64,000 nt of DNA from an uncultured Litoreibacter sp. (lineage in GTDB: Bacteria > Pseudomonadota > Alphaproteobacteria > Rhodobacterales > Rhodobacteraceae): positions 1,178,001 through 1,242,000 of the forward strand of contig CANLUY010000002.1 in NCBI GenBank assembly GCA_947494435.1. The letters are read 5' to 3'. The number at the start of each line of letters is the position of its first letter. The stretch's first letter is position 1. Positions 1 through 8,996 of this stretch are shown here, piece by piece. The notes below the pieces were generated by a model, which was not told where the DNA came from, did not search any database, and saw nothing but the letters and a program-made list of their open reading frames with translations. The position numbers were made by a program, and so were the translations under genes.

Positions 1-223
1 GCACTTGCATACGGCTGATCTTGCCTGTGAGCTTCCACAAAATTGCGATAGATATCAACAGGATCGGAACGAAAGCTGCAGTTACGACGATGAAGCCGTC
101 ATAGTCGGTACCGCCGATTGTATAGGTTTCGTCCTTGAGGCGGGTATAGGCCACGAAGAACAGCAAGACGGGCCCCAGATCGAGCGCGGTTTTGACCCAT
201 TGTGAGACCTGTTTTTCGGCCAT
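1..223 (-). CDS. yciB: YciB / septation protein A family inner membrane protein (3' end beyond window)
   Basis: The first 74 codons read from the ATG at 223 and run off the left edge of the window. The visible part starts MAEKQVSQWVKTALDLGPVL, followed by a hydrophobic segment, a TYTIGGTDYDGF-like loop and a second hydrophobic segment ending in WKLTGKISRMQ. This is the pattern of the YciB (IspZ) inner-membrane-spanning family, implicated in envelope integrity and septation; the exact biochemical role is not settled. A purine-rich AGGATAGAGC lies just upstream of the ATG. The gene follows the DMT transporter by three bases on the same strand, so it is probably the third gene of an ftsY-DMT-yciB operon. 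The C-terminal half cannot be judged. Confidence 0.85.
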   Translation of the reverse strand, partial: MAEKQVSQWVKTALDLGPVLLFFVAYTRLKDETYTIGGTDYDGFIVVTAAFVPILLISIAILWKLTGKISRMQV

Positions 224-226
224 GCT

Positions 227-1132
227 CTATCCTCCGAACTCAACAATAACGGCACCGGCCGCGATCAATGCCATCAGCGTCAGACGCCGCGGGCCTACTT
301 TCTCTCCCAAGATCAGCCAGCCGATGAGGGCCGCGAACACGGTCGAGGTCTCGCGCAATACCGCAGCCTCCCCCACTTTGTCGAGGCGGGTGGCCAGCAT
401 AATTGCGCCGAAGGAGAAAAACGCCACAAATGCGCCTGTGACGCCACGCGCCATCAAAGGGCCAAGCGCGGGGCGGTCCGGGTTTTTCCACCAAAGGTAG
501 CCCGCAACGGGCGGCATAAAGAACAGACCGTCGATGAAGAAGAACCACGCGAGAAAGGTGAACGGGTCCGCCGTGGCGCGGATGCCGTAGGCGTCATAGG
601 TCGTGTAGAGCGCCACGAAAAGGCCAGTCGCCACGGCGAGCCAGAGCGCAGGCACGAGCGTGTCGCGATCTACGGTGATGGTTTTGAGATTATATGCGGC
701 AAGGCCGTAAATGCCCGCAAGCAGCACCGCGACACCGGCGATTTGGATCGCGTTGAACGTCTCCCCAAAGACAAGATAGGCCCCGATGACGGCGAAAAGC
801 GGCCCTGTGCCGCGCACGACGGGGTAGACGACGGTGTAGGCGCCCTTGGAATAGGTGAAGCCCTGCAGCAGCTTGTAGCACACGTGGATGACATAAACGG
901 TAGCGAAGATCGGCCACATATGCGGCTCCGGCCACGGCACAACGAACAGCGCAAAGGGCATGGCGATCAGGCCGTAGCTGAGGTCGATCGCGCCGCGTGA
1001 CAGCCAAGGATCATGCCGCCCTTTTTGCAGCGCTCCGAAAATAGCATGCAAAATCGCGGCCATGATGGCGAGGCCAAGCGCCAAGTGGTGCCCCGCCTCC
1101 GTGCCTTCAAGCGATGTGATCCATGCGCTCAT
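227..1132 (-). CDS. DMT superfamily (EamA) transporter
   Basis: A 301-residue polytopic membrane protein made almost entirely of about ten hydrophobic segments, arranged as two EamA-like halves (roughly residues 10-145 and 160-300). Features such as AYLVFGETFNAIQIAGVAVLLAGI at the end of the first half and a matching IGWLILGEK segment at the end of the second are the usual duplicated helix pair of drug/metabolite transporters. It would sit in the inner membrane and move a small metabolite; nothing in the sequence tells which. It lies between ftsY (11 bp upstream) and yciB (3 bp downstream) on the same strand, consistent with one transcript. Confidence 0.85.
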   Translation of the reverse strand: MSAWITSLEGTEAGHHLALGLAIMAAILHAIFGALQKGRHDPWLSRGAIDLSYGLIAMPFALFVVPWPEPHMWPIFATVYVIHVCYKLLQGFTYSKGAYTVVYPVVRGTGPLFAVIGAYLVFGETFNAIQIAGVAVLLAGIYGLAAYNLKTITVDRDTLVPALWLAVATGLFVALYTTYDAYGIRATADPFTFLAWFFFIDGLFFMPPVAGYLWWKNPDRPALGPLMARGVTGAFVAFFSFGAIMLATRLDKVGEAAVLRETSTVFAALIGWLILGEKVGPRRLTLMALIAAGAVIVEFGG

Positions 1133-1143
1133 GGTGACCCTCG

Positions 1144-2964
1144 CTAGGAGGTCGTGGCCCCCGTCAGGGCCTGCGCGAACTCCTCGGGGTCAAAGGGCGC
1201 AAGGTCGTCAATCTGCTCGCCCACGCCAATGGCATGGATCGGCAGGCCAAACTTATCGGCCAAAGCGACAAGGACACCGCCTTTGGCTGTCCCGTCGAGC
1301 TTGGTCATCACGAGGCCCGAGACATCAGAGATATTTTGGAAAACATCAACTTGATTCAAGGCGTTCTGACCCGTTGTTGCATCAAGAACCAGCAGAGTGT
1401 TATGCGGCGCAGTCTCATCTTTCTTGCGGATCACGCGCACGATCTTGGCGAGTTCTTCCATGAGGTCTGCGCGGTTTTGCAAACGGCCTGCAGTGTCGAT
1501 CATCAGCAAATCAGCGCCATCGGCTTCGGCTTTGGTCATCGCGTCAAACGCGAGGCTTGCGGGGTCCGTGCCTTCGGGTGCGGTCAGCACTGGCACGCCG
1601 GCGCGCTCCCCCCAGACCTGCAGCTGTTCGACGGCAGCGGCGCGGAATGTGTCGCCTGCGGCGATCACAACCTTTTTGCCAGCTTGACTGAATTGCAAGG
1701 CCAGCTTGCCGATGGTGGTGGTTTTGCCCGAGCCATTGACGCCCACGACCAGCACAACCTGCGGGCGTTTGGGATAAAGCGGCATCGGTTTGGCGACGGG
1801 CTCCATAATCGTTGCGATTTCTTTGGCAAGCAGGTCCTTGATCTCTGCCGTACTGAGCTTCTTACCGAAGCGTCCTTCGGCCATATTGGCGGTCACCCGC
1901 AAAGCCGTGTCGACGCCCATATCCGACGCAATCAGCAACTCTTCGAGCGCTTCCAGCATATCGTCGTCAAGCTCACGCCGGATGACGGTTTTCTTCTCCG
2001 TCCGGCCCAGCAAGCGACCGAAAAGGCCGGGCTTTTTCGCTGGCTCTTCAGGGGTTTCATCGGCGTCCAACAGCGCTGCGGCATCAGGAGCATCCAGTGC
2101 TGCGGCGACATTGGCTTTGGCGGCCTCTAGTGCGCGCGCTTCTTCTTCGGCCTGCGCTTCAGCAGCAGCGGCGACCTCAGACAACCGTGCGGCCTCAGCC
2201 TCTGCACGGGCTGCATCTTCCGCAGCTTCCTGCTCAGCGCGCGCTTTCGCGGCGGCCTCCTCAGCCAGACGGGCTTGTTCACGCTCTTCCGCCAAACGGG
2301 CTTCTTCGGCCAATCGCGCAGCCTCAGCAGCGGCACGAGCTTCTTCTGCTTCACGCGCGGCGCGTTCTTCGGCTGCGCGGGTTTCTTCCGCTTCGCGCGC
2401 TTCCCTCGCCGCCGCTTCGAGGGCGCGCGCCTCTTCAGCAAGGCGGGCGTTTTCGGCATCTTTGGCCTCTTGCGCCAATTGCGCGGCCTGCGCTGCAGTG
2501 GCGGCGGCTTCTGCCTCTACGCGGGCCGCCTCGGCCAGACGAGCGGCTTCGGCTTCTTCGGCGCGGCGCGCCTCCTCCGCTTCTTGGGCTTGGCGTTCGG
2601 CAAGCGCTGCGGCCTCCGCCTCCAGCCGGGCCTTCTCGGCTTCAGCCGCGGCTTGTGCTTCTAGACGGGCGCGTTCTGCTTCCTCAGCGGCGCGCTCTTG
2701 TTCTGCCACACGGGCGGCCTCCGCCTCGCGCGCTTCCTCTGCGAGGCGTTCTGCTTCAGCGGCGCGGGCTTCTTCGGCCAAACGCGCCTCTTCCGCTTGG
2801 CGAGCGTCTTCTGCGGCGCGCGCAGCCTCATCTGCGGCGGTATCGACAACCGGCGCGTCCACCTCTTCCGCCACGCCCCCATCAGAAACTATCGCGTCGA
2901 GCCCTTCATCCAGCTTGGACGAGGATTTGAAGAGCTTTGTTTTCAGCTTTTTAAAGAAGGACAT
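1144..2964 (-). CDS. ftsY: Signal recognition particle receptor FtsY with long Ala/Glu/Arg-rich N-terminal domain
   Basis: SRP receptor GTPase, 606 residues from the ATG at 2964; a GTG six bases upstream is also in frame, but MSFFKKLKTKLFKS is the expected membrane-binding start. The NG domain occupies about residues 315-606: P-loop GVNGSGKTTT from residue 408, DTFRAAA, DTAGR, and the TKLDGTAKGG motif near the C-terminus. FtsY docks ribosome-SRP complexes at the membrane translocon. Residues about 50-290 are a near-uninterrupted series of LAEEAR/EAEAAR-type heptad-like units, predicted long charged helix or coiled coil, making the protein much larger than the compact 300-400 residue FtsY of many alphaproteobacteria. 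First gene of the ftsY-DMT-yciB unit, divergent from the lytic transglycosylase. Confidence 0.96.
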   Translation of the reverse strand: MSFFKKLKTKLFKSSSKLDEGLDAIVSDGGVAEEVDAPVVDTAADEAARAAEDARQAEEARLAEEARAAEAERLAEEAREAEAARVAEQERAAEEAERARLEAQAAAEAEKARLEAEAAALAERQAQEAEEARRAEEAEAARLAEAARVEAEAAATAAQAAQLAQEAKDAENARLAEEARALEAAAREAREAEETRAAEERAAREAEEARAAAEAARLAEEARLAEEREQARLAEEAAAKARAEQEAAEDAARAEAEAARLSEVAAAAEAQAEEEARALEAAKANVAAALDAPDAAALLDADETPEEPAKKPGLFGRLLGRTEKKTVIRRELDDDMLEALEELLIASDMGVDTALRVTANMAEGRFGKKLSTAEIKDLLAKEIATIMEPVAKPMPLYPKRPQVVLVVGVNGSGKTTTIGKLALQFSQAGKKVVIAAGDTFRAAAVEQLQVWGERAGVPVLTAPEGTDPASLAFDAMTKAEADGADLLMIDTAGRLQNRADLMEELAKIVRVIRKKDETAPHNTLLVLDATTGQNALNQVDVFQNISDVSGLVMTKLDGTAKGGVLVALADKFGLPIHAIGVGEQIDDLAPFDPEEFAQALTGATTS

Positions 2965-3066
2965 GTGCACCTGTGAAATCGTGTCTCCCCCTCACCTAAT
3001 ACGCGGCGGCGGGCATGAAAAGGTGGCAGTTGACATGAAGCGCTTAGCGCGGGAACGCTGGCGGGT

Positions 3067-3969
3067 ATGAGAGTGGTGGTGTTTCTGGTTCTGAGCCTGT
3101 GTTTCAGCATGCCTGCGCAGGCAGAGGCGCGGCGTATTGATGGCCCCGGTCGGGTTTGTAGCGACGGTGAGTTTGGCCATATCGGGTGCATCCGCACGGC
3201 GCATTTTGTGCATGATACCTGCCATATGCTGCGCGACGCGGCACGCAGGCATTTTATCGACGAGGCGTTTTTTACACGGCTGATCTGGCAGGAAAGCCGT
3301 TTTGACCCGCACGCTGTCAGCCCTGCAAGCGCACGCGGGATTGCGCAGTTTATTGACAGCACCGCGCAGATACGCGGCCTGAAAGACAGCTTCAATCCGG
3401 CAGAAAGTATCGAAAGATCAGCGCAGTATCTATCATACCTCAAGCAAGAAAACGGCAATCACGGATTGGCTGCTATGGCCTATAACGGTGGCGAAGGTCG
3501 CGCGTTCGGGTTCATGGCCGGTAATGTCGGCCTGCCGCAAGAGACGCGCGATTACGTGCGCATCATCACGGGTTTGACGGCTGAGAGGTGGCGTAACAAT
3601 CCGCCGACGGACCATGACTTTCGCCTCTCTAAAGATACGCCGTTTCTACCGGCCTGTTATGCCTTGGCCAAAAACCGAAAGCTGACGCCCTTGGTTCCGC
3701 CGGGGTCCCGCTTTGCGCCATGGGGCGTCCAAATCGGCTTTGGCCGGACGGAGAAGACAGCCCGTGCGCAATATAGGCGGATCACCAAAGCCTGCCGGGT
3801 TTTGGTGGATCGAAACGAGATGCAGTTGGTCCCCGTCCGCAACCGCGTTTCGGGGCGCAAGGGCTTTTGGATGGCCCGTCTTGCGGCCTCTGACCGCAGG
3901 GATGCGATGAAATTATGCGCGCAGCTCAGGCAACAAAGCTGCGCGTGCAGGGTCTACAAGAACCCTTAG
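3067..3969 (+). CDS. Secreted lytic transglycosylase (SLT domain)
   Basis: A 300-residue protein with a signal peptide (hydrophobic residues 3-14, likely cleavage after AQA at about residue 19). The SLT domain spans about residues 50-190: catalytic Glu76 in WQESRFDP, then SARGIAQFI and MAYNGGEGR, the standard signature of family 1 lytic transglycosylases, which cleave the MurNAc-GlcNAc bond of peptidoglycan to give 1,6-anhydro ends in the periplasm. Residues about 215-300 form a basic, Cys-containing SPOR-like tail (RNRVSGRKGFWMARL.. LCAQLRQQSC) that may bind denuded glycan; that assignment is inference. The stop codon overlaps the convergent formate dehydrogenase stop by 4 nt. Confidence 0.88.
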   Translation: MRVVVFLVLSLCFSMPAQAEARRIDGPGRVCSDGEFGHIGCIRTAHFVHDTCHMLRDAARRHFIDEAFFTRLIWQESRFDPHAVSPASARGIAQFIDSTAQIRGLKDSFNPAESIERSAQYLSYLKQENGNHGLAAMAYNGGEGRAFGFMAGNVGLPQETRDYVRIITGLTAERWRNNPPTDHDFRLSKDTPFLPACYALAKNRKLTPLVPPGSRFAPWGVQIGFGRTEKTARAQYRRITKACRVLVDRNEMQLVPVRNRVSGRKGFWMARLAASDRRDAMKLCAQLRQQSCACRVYKNP

Positions 3970-5651
3970 ATCTCGTCTGCGAAGTGCTTCATCACCATGC
4001 GGATCGGGTTGGGCGCGGCTTGGCCAAGACCGCAGATCGAGGCATCGGACATGGCTGTGCAGACGTCCTCAAGCAGCGGTTGATCCCACGTATCGGCCTG
4101 CATCAGCTTGACCGCTTTCTCGCACCCCACGCGGCACGGCGTGCATTGCCCGCAGCTTTCATCCTCGAAAAAGCGGAGCATATTCAGCGCAGCCGCTTTT
4201 GCGCTGTCTTTGTCAGACAGGACGACGACAGCCGCCGAGCCAATGAAAGTTCCGAGCGGTTGAAGCGTGTCAAAGTCGAGCGGTACGTCGTTGATACTAC
4301 TTGGTAAAATACCAGACGACGGGCCGCCAGGTTGGTAGGCTTTAAAGGTGTGGCCTTCGGCCATGCCACCACAGGCCTCGATGATATCAGTGATTGTGGA
4401 GCCTGCAGGCAGCAGATGCACACCCGGGTTTTTGACGCGGCCAGAGACGGAATAGCTGCGCAGACCTTTGCGACCGTTCTTCTCCGTCGTGTTCAGAACT
4501 TCAGGACCTTCGCGGCAGATGCGCGCGATCCAATGCAGCGTTTCGACGTTATGCACCAGCGTGGGCCGGTTGAAGATGCCAACTTGGGCGACGTAAGGCG
4601 GACGGTGACGTGGGATGCCGCGCTTGCCTTCGATGCTTTCGATCATCGCGGATTCTTCGCCGCAAATATATGCGCCTGCCCCGCGGCGCAGGTCGATATA
4701 GCCCGGCTCAACGATGCCCGCCTCTTCCAGCGCTTTGATCTCTGTTGCGAGGATGTGCAAGACCGCGGGGTACTCGTCGCGCATGTAGATGAAGCAGGTA
4801 TCGGCCTCGACCGCCCAAGCGGCGATCAGCATGCCTTCGAGAAAAAGATGTGGTTCACGCTCTAGGTAGTAGCGGTCTTTGAACGTGCCGGGTTCGCCCT
4901 CGTCGCCATTGACGGCCAAATAGCGCGGACCCGCATTGCCGCGCACGAAACCCCATTTGGTGCCCGATGGGAAGCCCGCGCCACCAAGGCCGCGCAGCCC
5001 GCTTTCTTTGACCTTGGCCTGCACCTCTTCCCAATTGCCGTTGGTACGCAGGTCTTTCAATGTGGCGTAGCCACCACTTGAGCTATAAGCGCTAAGCGTT
5101 TGATATTCAGGTATATGTGCGTGCGTGTCGTTCGCCGCAATCGCGGCTTCGACCTTCTCTACCGTGGCATTATCAATATGGGCGTGACCCAATTCCAGAA
5201 CCGGCGCGGTATCGCAGCGACCCATGCAGGGTGCGCGCAGAACCCTCACGTCTTCGGGGTTCAACCCGTCTTCCAAAGCGGCCTTCAATTGCTGCGCGCC
5301 AGCCAGCTCACAAGACAGGGAGTCGCAGACACGAATGGTCAGCGCGGGTGGTTTCGGTTCCCCTTCTTTTACGACATCGAAATGCGCGTAGAAGCTGGCG
5401 ACCTCATAGACCTCCGCCTGCGACATCCGCATCTCTTCCGCCAACGCGCGCAGATGCGCAGCAGACAGGCAGCCATATTCATCTTGGATCAGGTGCAAAT
5501 GCTCGATCAGCAAATCGCGACGGCGCGGTTTTTCGCCCAGAAGCGCTTTAACCTCGTCCCACGCTGTGTCTTCAAGCTGACGGCCCTTCGGCGTGCTGCG
5601 GCCCTTGCCGCGCCCGGATTTCCAAACGCCTTTATTGTCATCCAACGCCAT
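3966..5651 (-). CDS. NAD-dependent formate dehydrogenase, fused gamma/beta (NuoE-NuoF-like) subunit
   Basis: 561 residues from ATG 5651, preceded by GAGAAAGG at 8 nt; an in-frame TTG six codons upstream is less likely. The N-terminal part (about residues 35-150) is a NuoE/FdsG thioredoxin-like 2Fe-2S domain with the four ligands in CDSLSC and CMGRC. The rest is NuoF/FdsB: FMN/NAD site LGGAGFPSG, NGDEGEPGTFKDR, GAGAYICGEESA, and the 4Fe-4S motif ESCGQCTPCRVGC near the end. This module takes electrons from the molybdenum/tungsten formate dehydrogenase alpha subunit and reduces NAD. The catalytic FdsA subunit, FdsC and FdsD are not adjacent: the upstream neighbour is divergent and the downstream one convergent. 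The partner subunit must lie elsewhere, or the module serves another oxidoreductase. Confidence 0.88.
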   Translation of the reverse strand: MALDDNKGVWKSGRGKGRSTPKGRQLEDTAWDEVKALLGEKPRRRDLLIEHLHLIQDEYGCLSAAHLRALAEEMRMSQAEVYEVASFYAHFDVVKEGEPKPPALTIRVCDSLSCELAGAQQLKAALEDGLNPEDVRVLRAPCMGRCDTAPVLELGHAHIDNATVEKVEAAIAANDTHAHIPEYQTLSAYSSSGGYATLKDLRTNGNWEEVQAKVKESGLRGLGGAGFPSGTKWGFVRGNAGPRYLAVNGDEGEPGTFKDRYYLEREPHLFLEGMLIAAWAVEADTCFIYMRDEYPAVLHILATEIKALEEAGIVEPGYIDLRRGAGAYICGEESAMIESIEGKRGIPRHRPPYVAQVGIFNRPTLVHNVETLHWIARICREGPEVLNTTEKNGRKGLRSYSVSGRVKNPGVHLLPAGSTITDIIEACGGMAEGHTFKAYQPGGPSSGILPSSINDVPLDFDTLQPLGTFIGSAAVVVLSDKDSAKAAALNMLRFFEDESCGQCTPCRVGCEKAVKLMQADTWDQPLLEDVCTAMSDASICGLGQAAPNPIRMVMKHFADEI

Positions 5652-5836
5652 GGGTCGCACCTTTCTCAAGCGGTTTGGCGCAGCTTAACGCTCTGCATGC
5701 CTTGGGATACCGGCGGAAAACGACCAAAACAGGGGGCTTCGCGCTCAGCGGCCTTCTGATTTTTACTCAAATTCCATGATTTAGGCACATTCGCCTGCTT
5801 TGAACGTCGTATTGAGCAGTAAATACGGTTACAAAT

Positions 5837-6880
5837 ATGCCCCGATCCTTTCTCGCATTCGGTCTGGTCACCCTTTTTCCACTGCCCCTTCTGCTGGCGG
5901 GCGCATTGTTCGGTGGGTGGGCTCCGTGGCTTGCTTTGGCCTATGTCACGTTGGTCATTGCGGGTGTCGACGCGCTATTGCCCGCGCTGACATATGACGG
6001 CGAAGCGGCGGAAGATGACGAGGCGACCTTGCTTTCGCAGATGCTGGTCGGTGTGCATTTCGTGCTGCTTCTATTGGTGATTTGGTCTCTTGCAGGTGGC
6101 GGTCCGGGATTGTTCAGCGCGTCAGGTGTTGCGCTCTTTCTGGCAGCGGCCTTGTTTCTCGGACAGGTCAGCGCTGCAACAGCGCATGAGTTGATCCACA
6201 AACCTGCACTTACGCAGCGGCTGATGGGGCGCTGGGTGTTGATTTCCATGCTCTATGGGCATCACGAAGTGGCGCATTTGAACGTGCATCACCCCAAAGT
6301 CGCGACGCCTGAGGATCCGAGCAGCGCGACGTTGAACGAGAGCTTTTATCAATTCGCACCACGCGCTTGGATCGGCAGCCTTCTGGCTGCAAGACACTCG
6401 GAACACGCGCGGCTTGAGCGTGCAGGTTTGCCGTTCTGGCATCCATCAAATGCGTTTATCAGCATCATTGGCGGGGCCGCAGTGATGCTTATTCTGGCGG
6501 CGATCATCGGCGGAGTGATGGGGGTTGTTGTGTATCTTCTGATTGCGGCAGCGGCGCAGCTTCAGATGTTGGCGCAAGCCTATATTCAGCATTACGGCTT
6601 GGAACGTGCGGCCCTTCCGGATGGCACCTATGAGCCTGTGAATGCGACACATTCATGGAACGCGCCCCACTGGCTATCGGCACTTTGGACGTTGAACAGC
6701 GCGCGCCTGTCGGATCATCACGCCCATCCGGAACGGCCGTTCCCACAGCTTGATATTCCGGCGCGCGGCCATGCGCCGATGCTGCCCTATGCACCGCCCA
6801 CAATGATGGCGCTTGCGCTGATCCCTGCCCTGTTTTTCAGCGTTATGAACCCCCATGCGACAGCATGGCGCGAGAGGTAA
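5837..6880 (+). CDS. AlkB-family membrane di-iron hydroxylase (alkane 1-monooxygenase-like)
   Basis: A 347-residue integral membrane protein with the eight-histidine pattern of the AlkB/fatty acid desaturase superfamily: HELIHK at about residue 119, a second box GHHEVAHLNVHH followed by ATPEDPSSA, QHYGLERA, and a final SDHHAHP. The AlkB-specific context (VATPEDPSSA after box 2 and the HYGL motif) favours an alkane or alkyl-chain omega-hydroxylase rather than a desaturase. Such enzymes need rubredoxin and rubredoxin reductase, neither of which is in the window. About six hydrophobic segments lie between the boxes. It is monocistronic or co-transcribed with the small secreted protein 42 bp downstream. 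The substrate cannot be read from sequence. Confidence 0.85.
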   Translation: MPRSFLAFGLVTLFPLPLLLAGALFGGWAPWLALAYVTLVIAGVDALLPALTYDGEAAEDDEATLLSQMLVGVHFVLLLLVIWSLAGGGPGLFSASGVALFLAAALFLGQVSAATAHELIHKPALTQRLMGRWVLISMLYGHHEVAHLNVHHPKVATPEDPSSATLNESFYQFAPRAWIGSLLAARHSEHARLERAGLPFWHPSNAFISIIGGAAVMLILAAIIGGVMGVVVYLLIAAAAQLQMLAQAYIQHYGLERAALPDGTYEPVNATHSWNAPHWLSALWTLNSARLSDHHAHPERPFPQLDIPARGHAPMLPYAPPTMMALALIPALFFSVMNPHATAWRER

Positions 6881-6922
6881 GCCGCCACTTTCCTTTCTCG
6901 GGCAGATTTGAAACACTAGGGC

Positions 6923-7369
6923 ATGCGTATTCTGACCATCCTCGCCACTTCGCTGGCCTTCGCCCTGCCCGTCATGGCGCAGCAGGAAAAAGAGACACCT
7001 CCGGTGCCAGAAAATGCCCTGACGGCGGAAGAGTTCGAAACCCTGACGTCCGGCAATACGTTCTACTTCAACCGTCGTGGCGAGCCTTATGGGGCGGAAC
7101 AGTATTTCGAGGATCGACGTGTGATCTGGACATTCCTCGATGGCCGATGCGAACGCGGCGCGTGGTATAATGAGGGGAACACGATCTGCTTCGTCTATGA
7201 AACGCAGTCAGAAGCGCAATGCTGGAACATCTTGGACGTGAACGGCCAGAAGCGCGTGCGTCTTGTTGGGGATGACCCCAGCAATGATTTGGTTGTGGTT
7301 GGCCAAGACAAGGCGGACCTCAACTGTCCCGGCCCGGGTGTTGGGGTCAGCTATACGCCTGCGCAGTAA
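6923..7369 (+). CDS. Small secreted Cys-rich hypothetical protein, paralogue A
   Basis: A 148-residue protein with a clean signal peptide (MRILTILATSLAFALPVMAQ, cleavage near residue 19) and a mature domain of about 125 residues. I do not recognise a named function. The core has the order: G-x-TF, EQYFEDRRVIW, GRCERG, ICFVYE, QCWNI, then a late Cys in LNCPG. The same order with the same four cysteines appears in the protein at 10272-10676, so the two are divergent paralogues flanking xseA-purD. Two disulfides in the periplasm are plausible (inference). An AGGGC precedes the ATG. The gene ends 13 bp before the convergent xseA stop. Confidence 0.8.
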   Translation: MRILTILATSLAFALPVMAQQEKETPPVPENALTAEEFETLTSGNTFYFNRRGEPYGAEQYFEDRRVIWTFLDGRCERGAWYNEGNTICFVYETQSEAQCWNILDVNGQKRVRLVGDDPSNDLVVVGQDKADLNCPGPGVGVSYTPAQ

Positions 7370-7382
7370 ATTTGCCTGCCGT

Positions 7383-8930
7383 TTAATCGTCGAACAGTGA
7401 GCTTTGCTCTGCAGGTTTGGCTGGCGCTTTCTTGGCCTTTGACGACCCGCCCATTTTGAAGCGCCCGTCTTTGAATTGGATCTCGAGCGCGCCTGCCTCT
7501 TTCGCCTGCGCCTTGCTGGTCACCAAAGTCTCGCCCGCGCGCACGACTGCATATCCACGCTCAAGCGTTGCCTGATATCCCAGCGTTTCCCTCAACCGGT
7601 CAAGGCGGCTCAGGTTGTCTTTCCACGCCCTCGTCTGACGTGTCGCTGCAGAAGCCAGCGCATGATTGGCCCGGTCAAGGCGGTCATTTGATTGTCTGAT
7701 GTCGCGGCTCAATTGTGCAGGCCGTAAGCGTGAAGTCGTTTGGTTGAGCCGCGCGCGCGCTTGGTCTGCGCGGGTGTTCAGAGCACGCCCTAAAAGCCCC
7801 TCGGCCCGTTCCAAACGCGCCGCCATCTGATTGGTTTTCTGCGCCAAGATTGACGGGCGCAATGGGGCGGCCTTTCGCTCCAACTGAACGCGTTTGACTT
7901 GGATGGCGCTGGTCAGTGCTGTCGGCAGCCGCATCACCGCCGTGTCGAGGCGCTGGTTCGCGCGGTCGGTCAGGTCGGTCTTTTTCGGCAAAGCCCGCGA
8001 TAGGTCCCGCAGACGTTCTTTGCGCCGCGCCACATTGCTCGACAAGGCGCGGGTCAAGCGGCTGTCATAACTGTCAAGTGTGGCCATCAGATCAAGGCGC
8101 ACAGGCACCGCCTTTTCTGCAGCCGCCGTCGGCGTCGGCGCGCGGTAGTCCGAGACGAAATCAATCAAAGTTGTGTCCGTCTCATGCCCCACAGCTGAGA
8201 TCAGAGGAATGTCGGAGGCCGCAACCGCCCGTGCGACGCTTTCCTCATTGAAGCCCCACAGGTCTTCGAGCGAGCCGCCGCCGCGTGCAACGATGATCAA
8301 GTCGGGGCGCGGCAAAGCCCCGCCCGGGGTCAGCGCGTTGAAACCGTTGATCGCGTTGGTGACTTGAGGTGCGCAGTCTTTGCCCTGCACCGCGACGGGC
8401 CAAATCAGCACTTTGCGCGGAAACCGGTCGCGCAAACGGTGCAAGATATCGCGGATCACCGCGCCTTGCGGGGAGGTTACGACGCCGATGATTTCCGGTA
8501 AATACGGGATTGGCTTCTTGCGTTCTTCGGCAAACAGCCCCTCCGCCTGCATCGCTTTCTTGCGCTTTTCCAAAAGCGCCATCAGCGCGCCCTCGCCCGC
8601 CACTTCGATGCTGTCGACATTGATATTGTAACGCGACTGCCCGCCAAAACTTGAGACTTTGCCGGTGACGATGACCTCCAGCCCTTCTTCGGGCAGCACG
8701 CCAAGGCCCGCGACCTGGCCTTTCCATGTGTTGCAGGAAATGACGTTCCGGTCGTCTTTCAGGTCGTAATACATGTGGCCGGATCCAGCCTTCATCACAC
8801 GCCCGATCTCGCCACGCACGCGGACACGTCCAAAAGCCTGCTCCAGCGTTTTCTTCACCGCGCCCGAAATTTCCGAGACAGTGAATTCGGGGGCATTCGG
8901 GGTTGCTGTGTCGTCGTCGAGAAGGTCCAT
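7383..8930 (-). CDS. xseA: Exodeoxyribonuclease VII large subunit
   Basis: 515 residues from the ATG at 8930 ([21 protein letters not shown]). An open frame continues far upstream across purD, but only because of GC-rich codon bias. It has the N-terminal OB-fold ([36 protein letters not shown]), the catalytic domain motifs [28 protein letters not shown] and [17 protein letters not shown], and the long C-terminal coiled coil (about residues 270-440) ending in ERGYAVVR. ExoVII degrades single-stranded DNA from both ends as one large and several small subunits; the small subunit xseB is not in the window. It is divergent from purD with 66 bp between the starts. Confidence 0.96.
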   Translation of the reverse strand: MDLLDDDTATPNAPEFTVSEISGAVKKTLEQAFGRVRVRGEIGRVMKAGSGHMYYDLKDDRNVISCNTWKGQVAGLGVLPEEGLEVIVTGKVSSFGGQSRYNINVDSIEVAGEGALMALLEKRKKAMQAEGLFAEERKKPIPYLPEIIGVVTSPQGAVIRDILHRLRDRFPRKVLIWPVAVQGKDCAPQVTNAINGFNALTPGGALPRPDLIIVARGGGSLEDLWGFNEESVARAVAASDIPLISAVGHETDTTLIDFVSDYRAPTPTAAAEKAVPVRLDLMATLDSYDSRLTRALSSNVARRKERLRDLSRALPKKTDLTDRANQRLDTAVMRLPTALTSAIQVKRVQLERKAAPLRPSILAQKTNQMAARLERAEGLLGRALNTRADQARARLNQTTSRLRPAQLSRDIRQSNDRLDRANHALASAATRQTRAWKDNLSRLDRLRETLGYQATLERGYAVVRAGETLVTSKAQAKEAGALEIQFKDGRFKMGGSSKAKKAPAKPAEQSSLFDD

Positions 8931-8996
8931 GCGCACGCGCTCTTGTGGTGAGGTGAGCCACAGCTTAGAACGCTCGCGAACTGAGGGGAAGCGGCG

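Noticed and set aside
1790-3070. Long plus-strand open frames across ftsY (426 and 277 codons).
   Set aside because: They are antisense to the low-complexity Ala/Glu/Arg repeat of FtsY and translate to Ser/Ala or Leu/Pro-rich sequence without any domain; the frame is open only because of GC-rich repetition.
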